Assembly: GCA_002437115.1 (NCBI GenBank)
Contig: DJOD01000055.1
Location: forward strand, 68,585 to 132,584
Origin: Prevotella sp. UBA6447
GTDB taxonomy: Bacteria; Bacteroidota; Bacteroidia; Bacteroidales; Bacteroidaceae
Reading direction: 5' to 3'
DNA length: 64,000 nt
Shown here: in pieces, positions 43,695-52,320 of the stretch
Layout of the letters: each line of letters starts with the position of its first letter
Numbering within the stretch: position 1 is the first letter of the stretch
The notes under the pieces: model-generated
What the model was told of the DNA's origin: nothing
What the model saw: the letters and a program-made list of their open reading frames with translations, nothing else
Database searches by the model: none
Position numbers and translations under genes: made by a program

Positions 43695-46042
43695 TTGTTC
43701 ATGCGCATCGACTCCGTGGAAATCACGCGGTTGCTGTTGACGCGCGCACGCTTGTTGCCCCACTTGATGCGATAGCTCAATGACAGGTTGACCATCAACA
43801 TGGCCCGGTCGTAGCGGCTGTCCATCCTGTACACGGGTGTGCACACCGACGTGCGGGTCAAGAAGAAATAGCTGCAATTGAGACCCGCATGCCACTTGTT
43901 TTTCCAAAACCACTTGCCCAAACTGGCGTCGATGTTTCCCAAAGCGTAGATATTCGTGTAGAAGGAACGCTGCGGACTGTTGAGCATGGTCGAACAGTTG
44001 AAGCTGACACGACCAGGCAGCGTGCCCATCAGCGTGAAGCCACCCGTCACCTGACTGCTCACCTGCTTCCGGTGGCCATAGCTTTCCTTCTTCCACAGGT
44101 AGGTGGCATAGTAGTTGAGCCGCCATTGATCGGAGAACTCCACCAAGGGGAAGCCCACAAAGAAGAAGAGACTCTGGGCATGCAGGCCATTGTCGTACGA
44201 CTGCACCTCATTGCCTGCATCATCCAGCGCATAGGTCGACACATTCGACAGATCGTTCTCAAAACGCCCCCGGATGCTAAATTTTCCAATGGTCGTCTGC
44301 AAGGCCACCTGGTCGGTGAACCCCGGGTTGAGGTTGGGGTTGCCCTTATCATAGGCGTATTCCGACCGCCAGTTGGTCGTCGGGTCCATGGCGATGAGGT
44401 TGGAAAAGTCGTAGCTGCGCTCATACTGTAGCGTGATGGTCTTATAAGACGTGGGGTCGTAGATGTAAGTGAGCGTAGCGAAGGGCAAGAACTCACCGAC
44501 ATTGCGCGTGTAGTAGGCGGTCTTGCCATCCTGCACCACCAGGGGCTTCATGTGCGACTTCAGGTAGCGAGAGCCGACATTCACGTCCCATACGCCCTTA
44601 CTGTATTCGTAGCCCAGCGAACCGTCAAACGAGGTTTCCTTGTAGAGATAACGATAGCGACCAGCCTCATCAGCCAGCGGCTGGCGATAATTGTTCTTGT
44701 TGTCCCACGTGGTCGCAGTGGCCGAGGTGCTCACTTTGTGGCCTTTGCCCAGCTTCCAGGTCGCCGAGAGGCTGCCCGAGAGCAGATGGTAATAGGCCAT
44801 CTTGTCTTGTCCAAACAAGCTCTGCTGTCCATCGGAAAAGGTCTGGTTACGGTCTGTGTGGCCGTCGTCCTCCTTGAAGGCGTAATCGACTGATCCATAA
44901 AGCGTCGCGATGGGCAAATCGCCAAAGTAGTTGAGCATGCCCTCAAAATAATTGATCTTACGGCGCTCACCCACATAGCCGTCCGTGGTGCCCGTCTGCT
45001 GGTTGCTTTCGAAGATGTCGTTGTGGGTCTCCGAGGTCTGCAACCGCTTCTGGTGCATGCCACTGAGGTTGAGCGACAGGTTATTGCTCTTGTCAAACTC
45101 ATACGACAGTCCTCCCGTCAGCCACACCTGGGGCTTGCTTTTCAAATGAGTCATCTCAGTCTCCCGCCTCATCACGCCGGTCTCTTGGAGCGTGGTTGTG
45201 TTCTTCATACCACGGTTGAGCATCGAGCGCGGCGTGTAGTCGGGCATGAGAAACATCGACCACTTGCCGATGCGCTGCTGGATGTTGAGCGAGGGCTTGG
45301 CCTGAAAGTCGTAGACGCTGGAGGCGCGGGCCGACACGCCCACCGTGGCGTTGCCACCATCCTCGGCACTCGCCGTGGTGATCTTGATGACGAAAGCCAT
45401 CTTGTCGGTGAGCAGCGGGTCGGCGGCGCTGTTGAGCACCTGCACGGAGATGATGTTCTTGGCCTGCAGGGTTCGCAGATAGCTCACCAAGGCCGCGCCT
45501 TTGTACATCAGGCGCTTGTTGTTGACAAACACCGAACCTATTTTCTCTCCATAGGCATTAAATTCATTGTCTTTCAAATACAGACCAGGCAACATGCGCA
45601 TGGCATCCGCCAAGTCGCGGGTCTTAAACAGCGGATCTCCTGCGATATTGGCCACATAGCCCTTGGCGTTATAACTGATGCGATTGGCATTCACCACCAC
45701 ACCGGCCAGCTCGTTGCTGCTTTCCTGCAGCACGATGGGCGGCATATGGATGCTGTCGACACAATCCACACGAGCCTCATAAGGCGCATAACCCGTGTAA
45801 GTCACACGAAGCGTGTAGTAGTTTAGGGGCAGTCGAACCTCAAACTGACCATCCTTATCGCTCACCACATCGGTCTTCTGATCCGGACTGCTGATTGGCG
45901 CAAAACTCAAATGGGCACCCACCAATTTTTCTCCGGCTTCATCCACAACACTACCCCTCACTGTCAGTTTGCCGTCTTGGGCGAACGTGGGAAGGATACT
46001 AAGGCACATCATTAACGAAAGGAGGAAAGAAAAAAAATTCAT
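43691..46042 (-). CDS. Outer-membrane beta-barrel protein, TonB-receptor-like
   Basis: The start at 46042 gives 783 aa with signal MNFFSFLLSLMMCLSILPTF. Then come a CarboxypepD_reg-like domain (KLTVRGSVVDEAGEKLVGAH), a plug-like region (about 125-220: GDPLFKTRDLADAMRMLPGL, VLNSAADPLLTDKMAFVIKI) and a long aromatic-rich beta-barrel to the end. It resembles the 'outer membrane protein beta-barrel family' of Bacteroidetes, related to TonB-dependent receptors but with no SusD partner. Ligand unknown. The zinc-ribbon gene lies 74 nt upstream on the same strand. Its stop overlaps that of the converging gene at 43389-43694. Confidence 0.82.
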   Translation of the reverse strand: MNFFSFLLSLMMCLSILPTFAQDGKLTVRGSVVDEAGEKLVGAHLSFAPISSPDQKTDVVSDKDGQFEVRLPLNYYTLRVTYTGYAPYEARVDCVDSIHMPPIVLQESSNELAGVVVNANRISYNAKGYVANIAGDPLFKTRDLADAMRMLPGLYLKDNEFNAYGEKIGSVFVNNKRLMYKGAALVSYLRTLQAKNIISVQVLNSAADPLLTDKMAFVIKITTASAEDGGNATVGVSARASSVYDFQAKPSLNIQQRIGKWSMFLMPDYTPRSMLNRGMKNTTTLQETGVMRRETEMTHLKSKPQVWLTGGLSYEFDKSNNLSLNLSGMHQKRLQTSETHNDIFESNQQTGTTDGYVGERRKINYFEGMLNYFGDLPIATLYGSVDYAFKEDDGHTDRNQTFSDGQQSLFGQDKMAYYHLLSGSLSATWKLGKGHKVSTSATATTWDNKNNYRQPLADEAGRYRYLYKETSFDGSLGYEYSKGVWDVNVGSRYLKSHMKPLVVQDGKTAYYTRNVGEFLPFATLTYIYDPTSYKTITLQYERSYDFSNLIAMDPTTNWRSEYAYDKGNPNLNPGFTDQVALQTTIGKFSIRGRFENDLSNVSTYALDDAGNEVQSYDNGLHAQSLFFFVGFPLVEFSDQWRLNYYATYLWKKESYGHRKQVSSQVTGGFTLMGTLPGRVSFNCSTMLNSPQRSFYTNIYALGNIDASLGKWFWKNKWHAGLNCSYFFLTRTSVCTPVYRMDSRYDRAMLMVNLSLSYRIKWGNKRARVNSNRVISTESMRMNN

Positions 46043-46072
46043 ACTACAACCTTTTAGGGTTAAGAATACAAC

Positions 46073-46095
46073 CAGCAAGTAGTTAAGACTTGCTG
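46073..46095. repeat. Small hairpin between the zinc-ribbon and barrel genes
   Basis: CAGCAAGT (46073-46080) and ACTTGCTG (46088-46095) around 7 nt. It lies in the 74-nt gap and has no T-run, so it may be an mRNA processing or protein-binding site rather than a terminator. Confidence 0.45.
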
Positions 46096-46116
46096 ATTGT
46101 ACGGAATAATGGATTA

Positions 46117-46380
46117 CTACTCTGCAGGTGCAGGATCTGGTGGCGAAACAATCACCACAACAGTACTGCTTGAGCTTGTCTTCTTCCACTTGCAACCACA
46201 CTTAGGGCAAGAGAAAAGCTCAGTCTTAGTGTCATAAAGCGTAACTTTGCAACCACAAGCTGGGCAAGTTGTAACCTCGCCATCAACATTCTGGACAGCA
46301 TTCATACTGTTCACTGGGGCAAAGCTCGATGTCACGAATGACAGAACGCCAAAAAACAAAACTACGATTAATTTCTTCAT
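46117..46380 (-). CDS. Small exported zinc-ribbon protein
   Basis: The start at 46380 gives 87 aa. The signal MKKLIVVLFFGVLSFVTSSF is probably cut near residue 22-26. The mature part contains two CPxCGC knuckles, Cys 39/42/44 and 58/61/63, which fit a zinc ribbon. A Thr/Ser/Val stretch and an acidic Pro tail (PPDPAPAE) end it. Zinc ribbons outside the cytoplasm are uncommon. It has a full promoter (46410-46442) and lies 74 nt upstream of the outer-membrane barrel gene. The longer frame from 46482 crosses the promoter and is rejected. Function unknown. Confidence 0.75.
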   Translation of the reverse strand: MKKLIVVLFFGVLSFVTSSFAPVNSMNAVQNVDGEVTTCPACGCKVTLYDTKTELFSCPKCGCKWKKTSSSSTVVVIVSPPDPAPAE

Positions 46381-46409
46381 AAACAAATACTTTAAAATTA
46401 ATTCTAATG

Positions 46410-46442
46410 CAAAGATAAAACAAAAAAATATAATAAGACAAA
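46410..46442 (-). promoter_or_regulatory. Promoter of the zinc-ribbon gene
   Basis: On the minus strand TTTG (46439-46442), 21 nt, TATCTTTG (46410-46417). The start codon is 30 nt downstream. Confidence 0.75.
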
Positions 46443-46582
46443 TATTCTTTAAATATCTTTGCTTTTTATCACATTTACTCAAAAATTCTAATCATTACGT
46501 CACTTATATGAAAGAATAGCAACAATAAACTAAAAAATAAAATCAACTACCCTTCCTTCATATACCTCTTGAAAAAATGGAA

Positions 46583-46623
46583 ACAGGAGGCAAGAAAATC
46601 CACATGGATTTCTTGCCTCCTGT
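46583..46623. terminator. Terminator after rplS
   Basis: ACAGGAGGCAAGAAA pairs perfectly with TTTCTTGCCTCCTGT, a 15-bp stem with an 11-nt loop. T-runs lie on both sides (CTTTT on plus; TTTCCATTTTTT on minus). Confidence 0.85.
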
Positions 46624-46675
46624 CTTTTAGTCTTTGCGCCACAAGCATAAGCCCGCAGCCTCATGAAGCAAAGGA

Positions 46676-47035
46676 TTAGCCGTTGGTGATCACGCGCTTC
46701 TCCTTGATGCGGGCAGCCTTACCAGTGAGCTTGCGCAGATAGTAAAGCTTAGCGCGACGCACTTTACCGTGCTTGTTGACCTCGATAGAGTCGATGTTGG
46801 GCGACTCCAAGGGGAAGATACGCTCCACACCCACGGTGCCCGACATCTTGCGAACGGTGAAACGCTTCTTGGTGCCCTCGCCATTGATCTTGATGACCAC
46901 ACCGCGATAGAGCTGAATACGCTGTTTGTTACCCTCGACGATTTTGTAAGCGACAGTCACAGTGTCACCAGCCTTGAAAGCGGGGAACTGCTTGCCGGTT
47001 GCAAATGCTTCCTCAGCAACTTTAATTAAATCCAT
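46676..47035 (-). CDS. rplS: 50S ribosomal protein L19
   Basis: At 119 aa this is a normal-length L19. Recognisable blocks are [54 protein letters not shown] and [21 protein letters not shown]19 sits at the 30S-50S interface. It stands alone here instead of in the rpsP-rimM-trmD-rplS operon known from other phyla, with its own -7 element and a strong terminator. Confidence 0.98.
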   Translation of the reverse strand: MDLIKVAEEAFATGKQFPAFKAGDTVTVAYKIVEGNKQRIQLYRGVVIKINGEGTKKRFTVRKMSGTVGVERIFPLESPNIDSIEVNKHGKVRRAKLYYLRKLTGKAARIKEKRVITNG

Positions 47036-47124
47036 TGTTGTTTTGATTAAAAATTGTTTGTCTCACCAACCCGACGTAGCATGAGGACTCATCCCCCAAC
47101 CAGCGGTCAGGCCGAAAAGCTGTG

Positions 47125-47132
47125 CAAAGGTA
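47125..47132 (-). promoter_or_regulatory. -7 element of rplS
   Basis: TACCTTTG on the minus strand, about 90 nt before the rplS start. A TTTG exists only 12 nt upstream, too near to be a proper -33. Confidence 0.45.
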
Positions 47133-47229
47133 CGGCTTTTCAGACAAACGGGTGGCATGAAAAGAAAGAAAACTTGAGTTTTTAACATTTTATGGGCATC
47201 ACAAGTACACTCAGGCAACAAAGAATGTG

Positions 47230-47237
47230 TAACTTTG
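47230..47237 (+). promoter_or_regulatory. -7 element of the nucleotidase pair
   Basis: TAACTTTG, 19 nt before the ATG at 47257, leaving a leader of only some 12-15 nt. No TTTG at the right distance. Confidence 0.45.
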
Positions 47238-47256
47238 CAACGAAAAACCATTGATT

Positions 47257-48021
47257 ATGTTGAGAAAATACTTTTTTGCCACGCTGGCGCTGCCTCTGAT
47301 GCTTGTCTCGTGCAAGTCGCATTACCAGTTGGCAGGCGTGGAACGCACACGCATCCTCATCGACAAGCGTTATGATGCCCACCCCGACAGGGAAGCCGTG
47401 GCTTTCTTGTCTCCTTACAAGCAGCAGGTCGACTCCATCATGAGCCCCGTGGTGGGGCGGGTAGACCACTACATGGCCGCCCACCGGCCTGAGAGCGACG
47501 AGAGCAACCTCCTGGCCGACATCCTGGTGTGGGGCGGACAAGCCTTTGGCGAGAAGCCCGACTTTGGTGTCTACAACATGGGTGGCATCCGCGCAGCCTT
47601 CGCACAGGGCGATGTCACCTATGGCGATGTGCTCGACGTGGCACCCTTTGAAAACCACATCTGTTTCCTCACGCTCACGGGCGAGAAGACGTTGCAACTC
47701 TTCCGTGAAATTGCCAGCGTGGGTGGCGAGGGCGTCAGCCATGGCGTGAAGCTGGTCATCTCGGCCGACAGGCAGTTGCGCTCGGCCGCGCTCCACGGCA
47801 AGCCCATCGATCCCAACGCCACCTATCGTGTGGCCACCCTCGACTACCTGGCACAGGGCAACGACCACCTCGAAGCCTTCAAAGACAAGACCCAAGAGGT
47901 GTCGCCACAAGGCGAGGAGAATGACGTGCGACACATTATCGTCAACTATTTCAAGCACATGGCCGCTGAAGGAAAAGCCGTCAGCGCACAGGTAGAAGGG
48001 AGGATAAGCTATGAAAAATAA
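47257..48021 (+). CDS. 5'-nucleotidase C-terminal domain protein (lipoprotein)
   Basis: At 254 aa it corresponds only to the substrate-binding C-terminal domain of UshA/5'-nucleotidases. A lipoprotein signal (ALPLMLVSCKSH, Cys about 18) precedes it. Typical pieces: ESDESNLLADILVWGGQAFG, FGVYNMGGIRAAFAQGDVTY, VLDVAPFENHICFLTLTGEK and TYRVATLDYLAQGNDHLE. A TTG six bases upstream is in frame, but the ATG at 47257 is the natural start. The last 11 nt overlap the start of the next gene, which encodes the catalytic domain. The two probably form one enzyme attached to a membrane in the periplasm. Confidence 0.88.
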   Translation: MLRKYFFATLALPLMLVSCKSHYQLAGVERTRILIDKRYDAHPDREAVAFLSPYKQQVDSIMSPVVGRVDHYMAAHRPESDESNLLADILVWGGQAFGEKPDFGVYNMGGIRAAFAQGDVTYGDVLDVAPFENHICFLTLTGEKTLQLFREIASVGGEGVSHGVKLVISADRQLRSAALHGKPIDPNATYRVATLDYLAQGNDHLEAFKDKTQEVSPQGEENDVRHIIVNYFKHMAAEGKAVSAQVEGRISYEK

Positions 48022-48850
48022 ACTTTTGATTTCTTTGGCCACCATGACGTTTTGCGCGGCCACGGCCTTCGGACAGCGCACGCTGACCATTCTACACACC
48101 AACGACACCCATTCCTGCGTCATGCCGCTCAGCAGCGCCTTGGCCGATACTGTACTGGCTGGTCGCGGGGGATTTCTCCGCCGAATAGCCATGCTCCATG
48201 AGGAGCGGGCCAAAGATCCCGACTTGTTGCTCTTCGACAGCGGCGACTTTTCGCAAGGTTCGCCCTACTACACGCTCTTCAAGGGCGATGTCGAGGTGGG
48301 GCTGATGAACCAGATGGGCTATGCGGCCGGAACCATCGGCAACCATGAGTTCGACTTTGGATTGGAAAACATGGCTCGGGTGTTCAAACGGCTCAACTTC
48401 CCCATCGTGTGCTCCAATTATGTCTTCACGCAGTATGACCTGCAAAACATCGTGAAGCCTTATGTCATCCTCCACCACAAGGGCTTGAAGATTGGCGTTT
48501 TTGCCCTCGATCCCAAGCTCGATGGACTTGTTGACCAACGAAACTATGGCGACACACAATATCTGGATCCCGTGACGACGGCACAAAAGATGGCCGACCT
48601 GCTACACAAGAAGAAGTGCGACCTTGTTATCTGCATTTCCCACTTGGGCTGGCAAGAGCAAGGCATGGGCGACCAGGAGGTCATCAGCCACACACGCGGC
48701 ATCGACCTGGTGCTCGGCGGACACAGCCACACCTATTTCAAGACTCTCCGCTATGTCAACAACCTTGACGGCAAGGCTATTCCCGTAGACCAAAATGGCA
48801 AGAACGGTATATTCATCGGCAAGCTGACGTTGCAACTAACCAAGAAATAA
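48011..48850 (+). CDS. 5'-nucleotidase metallophosphatase domain protein
   Basis: At 279 aa this is the catalytic, two-metal N-terminal domain of the UshA family. A signal peptide (MKNKLLISLATMTFCAATAF) is followed by the metal motifs TILHTNDTHS (Asp32, His34), LLLFDSGDFSQGSPYY, TIGNHEFDFG, ISHLGW and VLGGHSHTYF. It hydrolyses nucleotide or related phosphate esters outside the cytoplasm. It lacks the C-terminal binding domain, which is supplied by the overlapping gene in front of it. A 25-bp hairpin follows. Confidence 0.92.
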   Translation: MKNKLLISLATMTFCAATAFGQRTLTILHTNDTHSCVMPLSSALADTVLAGRGGFLRRIAMLHEERAKDPDLLLFDSGDFSQGSPYYTLFKGDVEVGLMNQMGYAAGTIGNHEFDFGLENMARVFKRLNFPIVCSNYVFTQYDLQNIVKPYVILHHKGLKIGVFALDPKLDGLVDQRNYGDTQYLDPVTTAQKMADLLHKKKCDLVICISHLGWQEQGMGDQEVISHTRGIDLVLGGHSHTYFKTLRYVNNLDGKAIPVDQNGKNGIFIGKLTLQLTKK

Positions 48851-48872
48851 CCAACACCACCTGGCCCATAGG

Positions 48873-48929
48873 CATCAAGCAGCAAAGCCACCGAAGGCGT
48901 AACTCCTTTGGTGGCTTTGCTGCTTGATG
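48873..48929. terminator. Very long stem-loop between converging genes
   Basis: CATCAAGCAGCAAAGCCACC (48873-48892) pairs perfectly with 48910-48929. Five more pairs (one G-U) extend it to 25 bp with a 7-nt loop. No long T-run follows on either side. Its place between converging genes suggests a bidirectional terminator. Confidence 0.65.
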
Positions 48930-48974
48930 GCAAGCTGTTCCTTCCTCAGCCCATTGGCACAAGGTTACCTAACA

Positions 48975-50609
48975 TCACCTGGCTTCGCGCGTGACACGAA
49001 ACCAATCCACATCAAAAAGCCCCAAGTCGCCTGTCGCATTGTCGTCGACAGCTACCATTCCCATCTTCGCCCCTACCCATTTGCCGGGGCGCATGGTGAA
49101 CGACTCACCCACAGGCCGGAAGTGTTTTCCGTCTTCACTATAGGCAAATCTAACCTTGCCATCCGCAACCCGCATTTGCAAGTAAATGTCGCAACAAATG
49201 GCCGGATGAAAAGGGATTGTGTCGCGCTGGGTGGGCTTTAGTGTGGCAAGGATTGTGGCATTTTCCTCGTCGCCCTCCTCGGCCTTGTTGCACGTCAACT
49301 GTCGTAACATGAAGTTGCAGCCATCGCGTGTCACAACCAGTGCTGAATAGCCACGTCCAAACATGATGATACCACCCGATTGGTGGTCGTTCTTGGCAGC
49401 CAAACGCACTTTAGCCGTGGCCACGAAACGCTCCGCAGGTGTCTTTTGCAACAAGAGGTTGGGCACATTCCACATATTTCTTTCGCGTCCCAGGCGTGAC
49501 AAGCGAAAGGCAAACAGCCGGAAATGTCCATCAGCCGTTGGCATTCCGAAATATTGGTCATAATCGGTCTGCCACTGCCATTGCTTGCCCAGCCATGGCG
49601 CGTTGAACTCATCGCTCTCTTGCGGGGTCATCACAATCCTCGTTGTCGACTTAGGCTTACGGTAGGTGACATAAGGCTCGCCACACTTTCCCATGACAGG
49701 CCAGCCACTGGACCAATTGACAGGCTGCAGCCATACCACACGCCCATAAGCTCCACGGTCTTGGAAATGAAGGAACCAATCCTCTCCTTGGGCTGTGTGA
49801 ACCCAACCTCCTTGGTGAGGGCCGTTAACGGAAGTGTGTCCCTGCTTAAGCACCCGTTTCCATTCATAAGGCCCGTAGGGGCTGCGGCTACGCATGGCAA
49901 GTTGCCAACCATGTTCCACTCCACCCGCAGGGCAGAGTATCCAGTACCATCCATCACGCTTATAAATTTTCGGTCCCTCCGTCGTATGGTTCACGCTTCC
50001 ACCGTCAAAGACTATCACAGGACAGCCTATTGCACGTGTTCCGTCAGCACTGAGCTCGCGGATGGTCAACACCGAATTGAAGTCCGACCGGCTGTTAGCC
50101 CAGGCATTGACGAGATAGCATCGGCCATCGTCGTCCCACAGCGGGCAAGGGTCTATCATTCCCTTCCCCGGCACCACACAGACGGGTTTCGACCAGGAAC
50201 CCTCAGTTGTGCGCGACCGCACCATCATCACTCCACGGTCGGGATCACCCCAATATACCAGAAACCAGCCATCGTGATGACGAATGGCCGGTGCCCACAC
50301 GCCCTTGCCATGCTGTGGACGCAAGCTGTCTGGAAACTGACTGTCAAGGGCATGCCCCACTATTTCCCAGTTAACCAAGTCACGAGAGTGGAGAATTGGC
50401 AGTCCTGGCATACTGTTGAACGAACTGGCCGTCAAATAATAGTCTTCTCCCACGGCACAGAGGTCGGGATCACTATAGTCGGCATTGAGAACGGGGTTTG
50501 TGTAGGTTCCGTCCCCATTGTCCGGACACCAGACTTCAGAACGATACTGCCCCCACAAAAACATGGGAAACACCGACATTAATAAGGAAATAATGGTTCG
50601 TTGCATCAT
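48975..50609 (-). CDS. Glycoside hydrolase family 43 (xylosidase/arabinofuranosidase type)
   Basis: The start at 50609 (or 50606) gives 544 aa; the frame opens further up only with TTG. A signal peptide is followed by a five-bladed GH43 propeller (about 30-325) with the three acids in NADYSDPDLC (base Asp), GMIDPCPLWDDDG (Asp) and NHTTEGPKIYKRDGWY (acid Glu). A C-terminal beta-sandwich (about 345-544) is of the kind found in GH43 xylosidases. It should release xylose or arabinose from plant glycans in the periplasm. It lies 79 nt downstream of xylB. Confidence 0.9.
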   Translation of the reverse strand: MMQRTIISLLMSVFPMFLWGQYRSEVWCPDNGDGTYTNPVLNADYSDPDLCAVGEDYYLTASSFNSMPGLPILHSRDLVNWEIVGHALDSQFPDSLRPQHGKGVWAPAIRHHDGWFLVYWGDPDRGVMMVRSRTTEGSWSKPVCVVPGKGMIDPCPLWDDDGRCYLVNAWANSRSDFNSVLTIRELSADGTRAIGCPVIVFDGGSVNHTTEGPKIYKRDGWYWILCPAGGVEHGWQLAMRSRSPYGPYEWKRVLKQGHTSVNGPHQGGWVHTAQGEDWFLHFQDRGAYGRVVWLQPVNWSSGWPVMGKCGEPYVTYRKPKSTTRIVMTPQESDEFNAPWLGKQWQWQTDYDQYFGMPTADGHFRLFAFRLSRLGRERNMWNVPNLLLQKTPAERFVATAKVRLAAKNDHQSGGIIMFGRGYSALVVTRDGCNFMLRQLTCNKAEEGDEENATILATLKPTQRDTIPFHPAICCDIYLQMRVADGKVRFAYSEDGKHFRPVGESFTMRPGKWVGAKMGMVAVDDNATGDLGLFDVDWFRVTREAR

Positions 50610-50688
50610 ATTCAAAGCATGAGTTTCATTACTTTATATACGCAAGAATCGCACAAAACACACAAAGTGGCAAACTCCTTAGGTGACG

Positions 50689-52188
50689 CTATAAGTTTTC
50701 CAAATGCCCCAGCCTATCTTTCCATCGGGCGTAAGCATCAAGGCAAGCGGTCTTGTTGTGTTCATCGGGTGCGACGGCAGCCAATCGCTTCAGTGTGCTG
50801 AACGCCTCATCGTGGCTGCCGTAGATACCACAGCCCATTCCTGCGCCCTTGGCAGCTCCAACGCTACCATCAGTCTCATACAACTCGATGGTTGCACCAC
50901 TGGTGGTGGCCAGTGTGTCACGGAATATAGGGCTTAGAAACATATTGGCCTTGCCTGCATGAATTTTGCGGATGTCCATCCCCATGTGCCTCATCACCTC
51001 CATTCCATAACAGAAAGAGAAGACAATGCCCTCTTGTGCAGCACGCAAGATATGGGCACGCGTATGGCGGTTGAAATCAATTCCTTCGATGCTACAACCC
51101 ACCTCGCGGTTCCCAAGAACGCGCTCTGCACCGTTGCCAAAGGGTATGACCGTGACACCATCGCTGCCAGCAGGGACAGAGGCGCAAACGTTGTTCATTT
51201 CCTGGTAGTCCAGTCCTTCAGGGGCAATATTACGACGTGCCCAAGCATTGAGGATTCCCGTGCCATTGATACACAAGAGCACTCCAAGGCGAGTCTGCTC
51301 ACAGGTATAATTGACATGAGCAAAAGTGTTCACACGACTCTTGGGGTCGTAGCCTTCTTCGCCAAGCACACCATAGACCACACCACTGGTGCCAGCCGTC
51401 GAGGCAATCTCTCCAGGATTGAACACGTTAAGCGACAAGGCATTGTTAGGTTGGTCGCCAGCACGATAAGCGATAGGGGTGCCCTCGCACAATCCAAGTT
51501 CGTCTGCCGCCCTGGCCGACACGGCACACTGAATGTCAAAGGTAGGCACAATGGAAGGCAACAAGGATTTCGATATGCCATAATATTGGAGAAGGAAATC
51601 AGCGGGAGCCTTCTTGGAGAAGTCCCAAAACATGCCTTCAGACAGTCCTCCGATGGTAGTGTTGACCTCTCCGCTAAGGCGCATGGCGATGTAGTCGCCT
51701 GGAAGCATCACGTGGTCTATCTTCTCGTAGATGTCAGGCTCATTGTCCTTTACCCATGCCAACTTGGCTGCTGTGAAATTGCCAGGAGAGTTGAGAAGGG
51801 CTCCCAAGCACCGCTCATGCCCCAACTCATTGAATGCGCGCTGGCCATAAGGAACCGCACGCGAGTCACACCAGATGATGGCATCGCGCAGCACCTGCTT
51901 TTTTTTGTCAACACAAACCAGTCCATGCATCTGGTAGGATATGCCAATGGCCTTCACGTCTTTGGCTTTGGCTTCTGCCTCAACCATCACTTTCCGCAGT
52001 GCCAACTTGGCATTTTCCCACCACATCTGGGGCGACTGCTCTGCCCAACCAGCCTTCAATGCTTTGATGGGAGCTTCATGCTCTGGATAAAAGGCCGAAG
52101 CAGCAGTGGCGCCCGTCTCCACGTCTACAAGCGATGCTTTCACCGAACTGGATCCTACATCTAATCCTAAAAGGTATTGTCTCTTCAT
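50689..52188 (-). CDS. xylB: Xylulokinase (FGGY family)
   Basis: A sugar kinase of 499 aa that phosphorylates D-xylulose with ATP to feed the pentose phosphate pathway. The FGGY N-terminal ATPase motif is LLGLDVGSSSVKASLVD. Substrate-loop sequence GLSEGMFWDFS and the C-terminal GYG.. region AKGAGMGCGIYGSHDEAFS match xylulokinases. Pairing with the GH43 gene gives a small xyloside-use unit; xylose isomerase and a transporter are not in the window. Confidence 0.9.
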   Translation of the reverse strand: MKRQYLLGLDVGSSSVKASLVDVETGATAASAFYPEHEAPIKALKAGWAEQSPQMWWENAKLALRKVMVEAEAKAKDVKAIGISYQMHGLVCVDKKKQVLRDAIIWCDSRAVPYGQRAFNELGHERCLGALLNSPGNFTAAKLAWVKDNEPDIYEKIDHVMLPGDYIAMRLSGEVNTTIGGLSEGMFWDFSKKAPADFLLQYYGISKSLLPSIVPTFDIQCAVSARAADELGLCEGTPIAYRAGDQPNNALSLNVFNPGEIASTAGTSGVVYGVLGEEGYDPKSRVNTFAHVNYTCEQTRLGVLLCINGTGILNAWARRNIAPEGLDYQEMNNVCASVPAGSDGVTVIPFGNGAERVLGNREVGCSIEGIDFNRHTRAHILRAAQEGIVFSFCYGMEVMRHMGMDIRKIHAGKANMFLSPIFRDTLATTSGATIELYETDGSVGAAKGAGMGCGIYGSHDEAFSTLKRLAAVAPDEHNKTACLDAYARWKDRLGHLENL

Positions 52189-52242
52189 GGGTTCATTTGT
52201 TTAAGTCATCAAACACGTCAAATGTGCCGCAACATTCTTGTG

Positions 52243-52250
52243 CAAAGATA
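52243..52250 (-). promoter_or_regulatory. -7 element of xylB
   Basis: TATCTTTG on the minus strand, 54 nt before the xylB start. No TTTG at the expected distance, which would suit an activated promoter. Confidence 0.45.
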
Positions 52251-52320
52251 TTAAAAAATGTCCATAAAGCATGATTGCGAAAAAACAATTCCTTCTGTCA
52301 CTGATTTCCTGCACGAAACA

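Noticed and set aside
47251..47256. TTG as upstream start of the nucleotidase binding-domain gene
   Set aside because: Adds only two residues (Met-Ile); the ATG at 47257 gives a clean lipoprotein signal.
47182..48213. A 343-aa open frame on the minus strand
   Set aside because: It is the mirror of the two nucleotidase genes, whose plus-strand products have signal peptides and all metal motifs. The minus translation has no family likeness.
47257..48850. Reading the nucleotidase pair as one frameshifted gene
   Set aside because: Domain order is reversed against the fused family and each part has its own signal peptide and stop, so no frameshift can join them.
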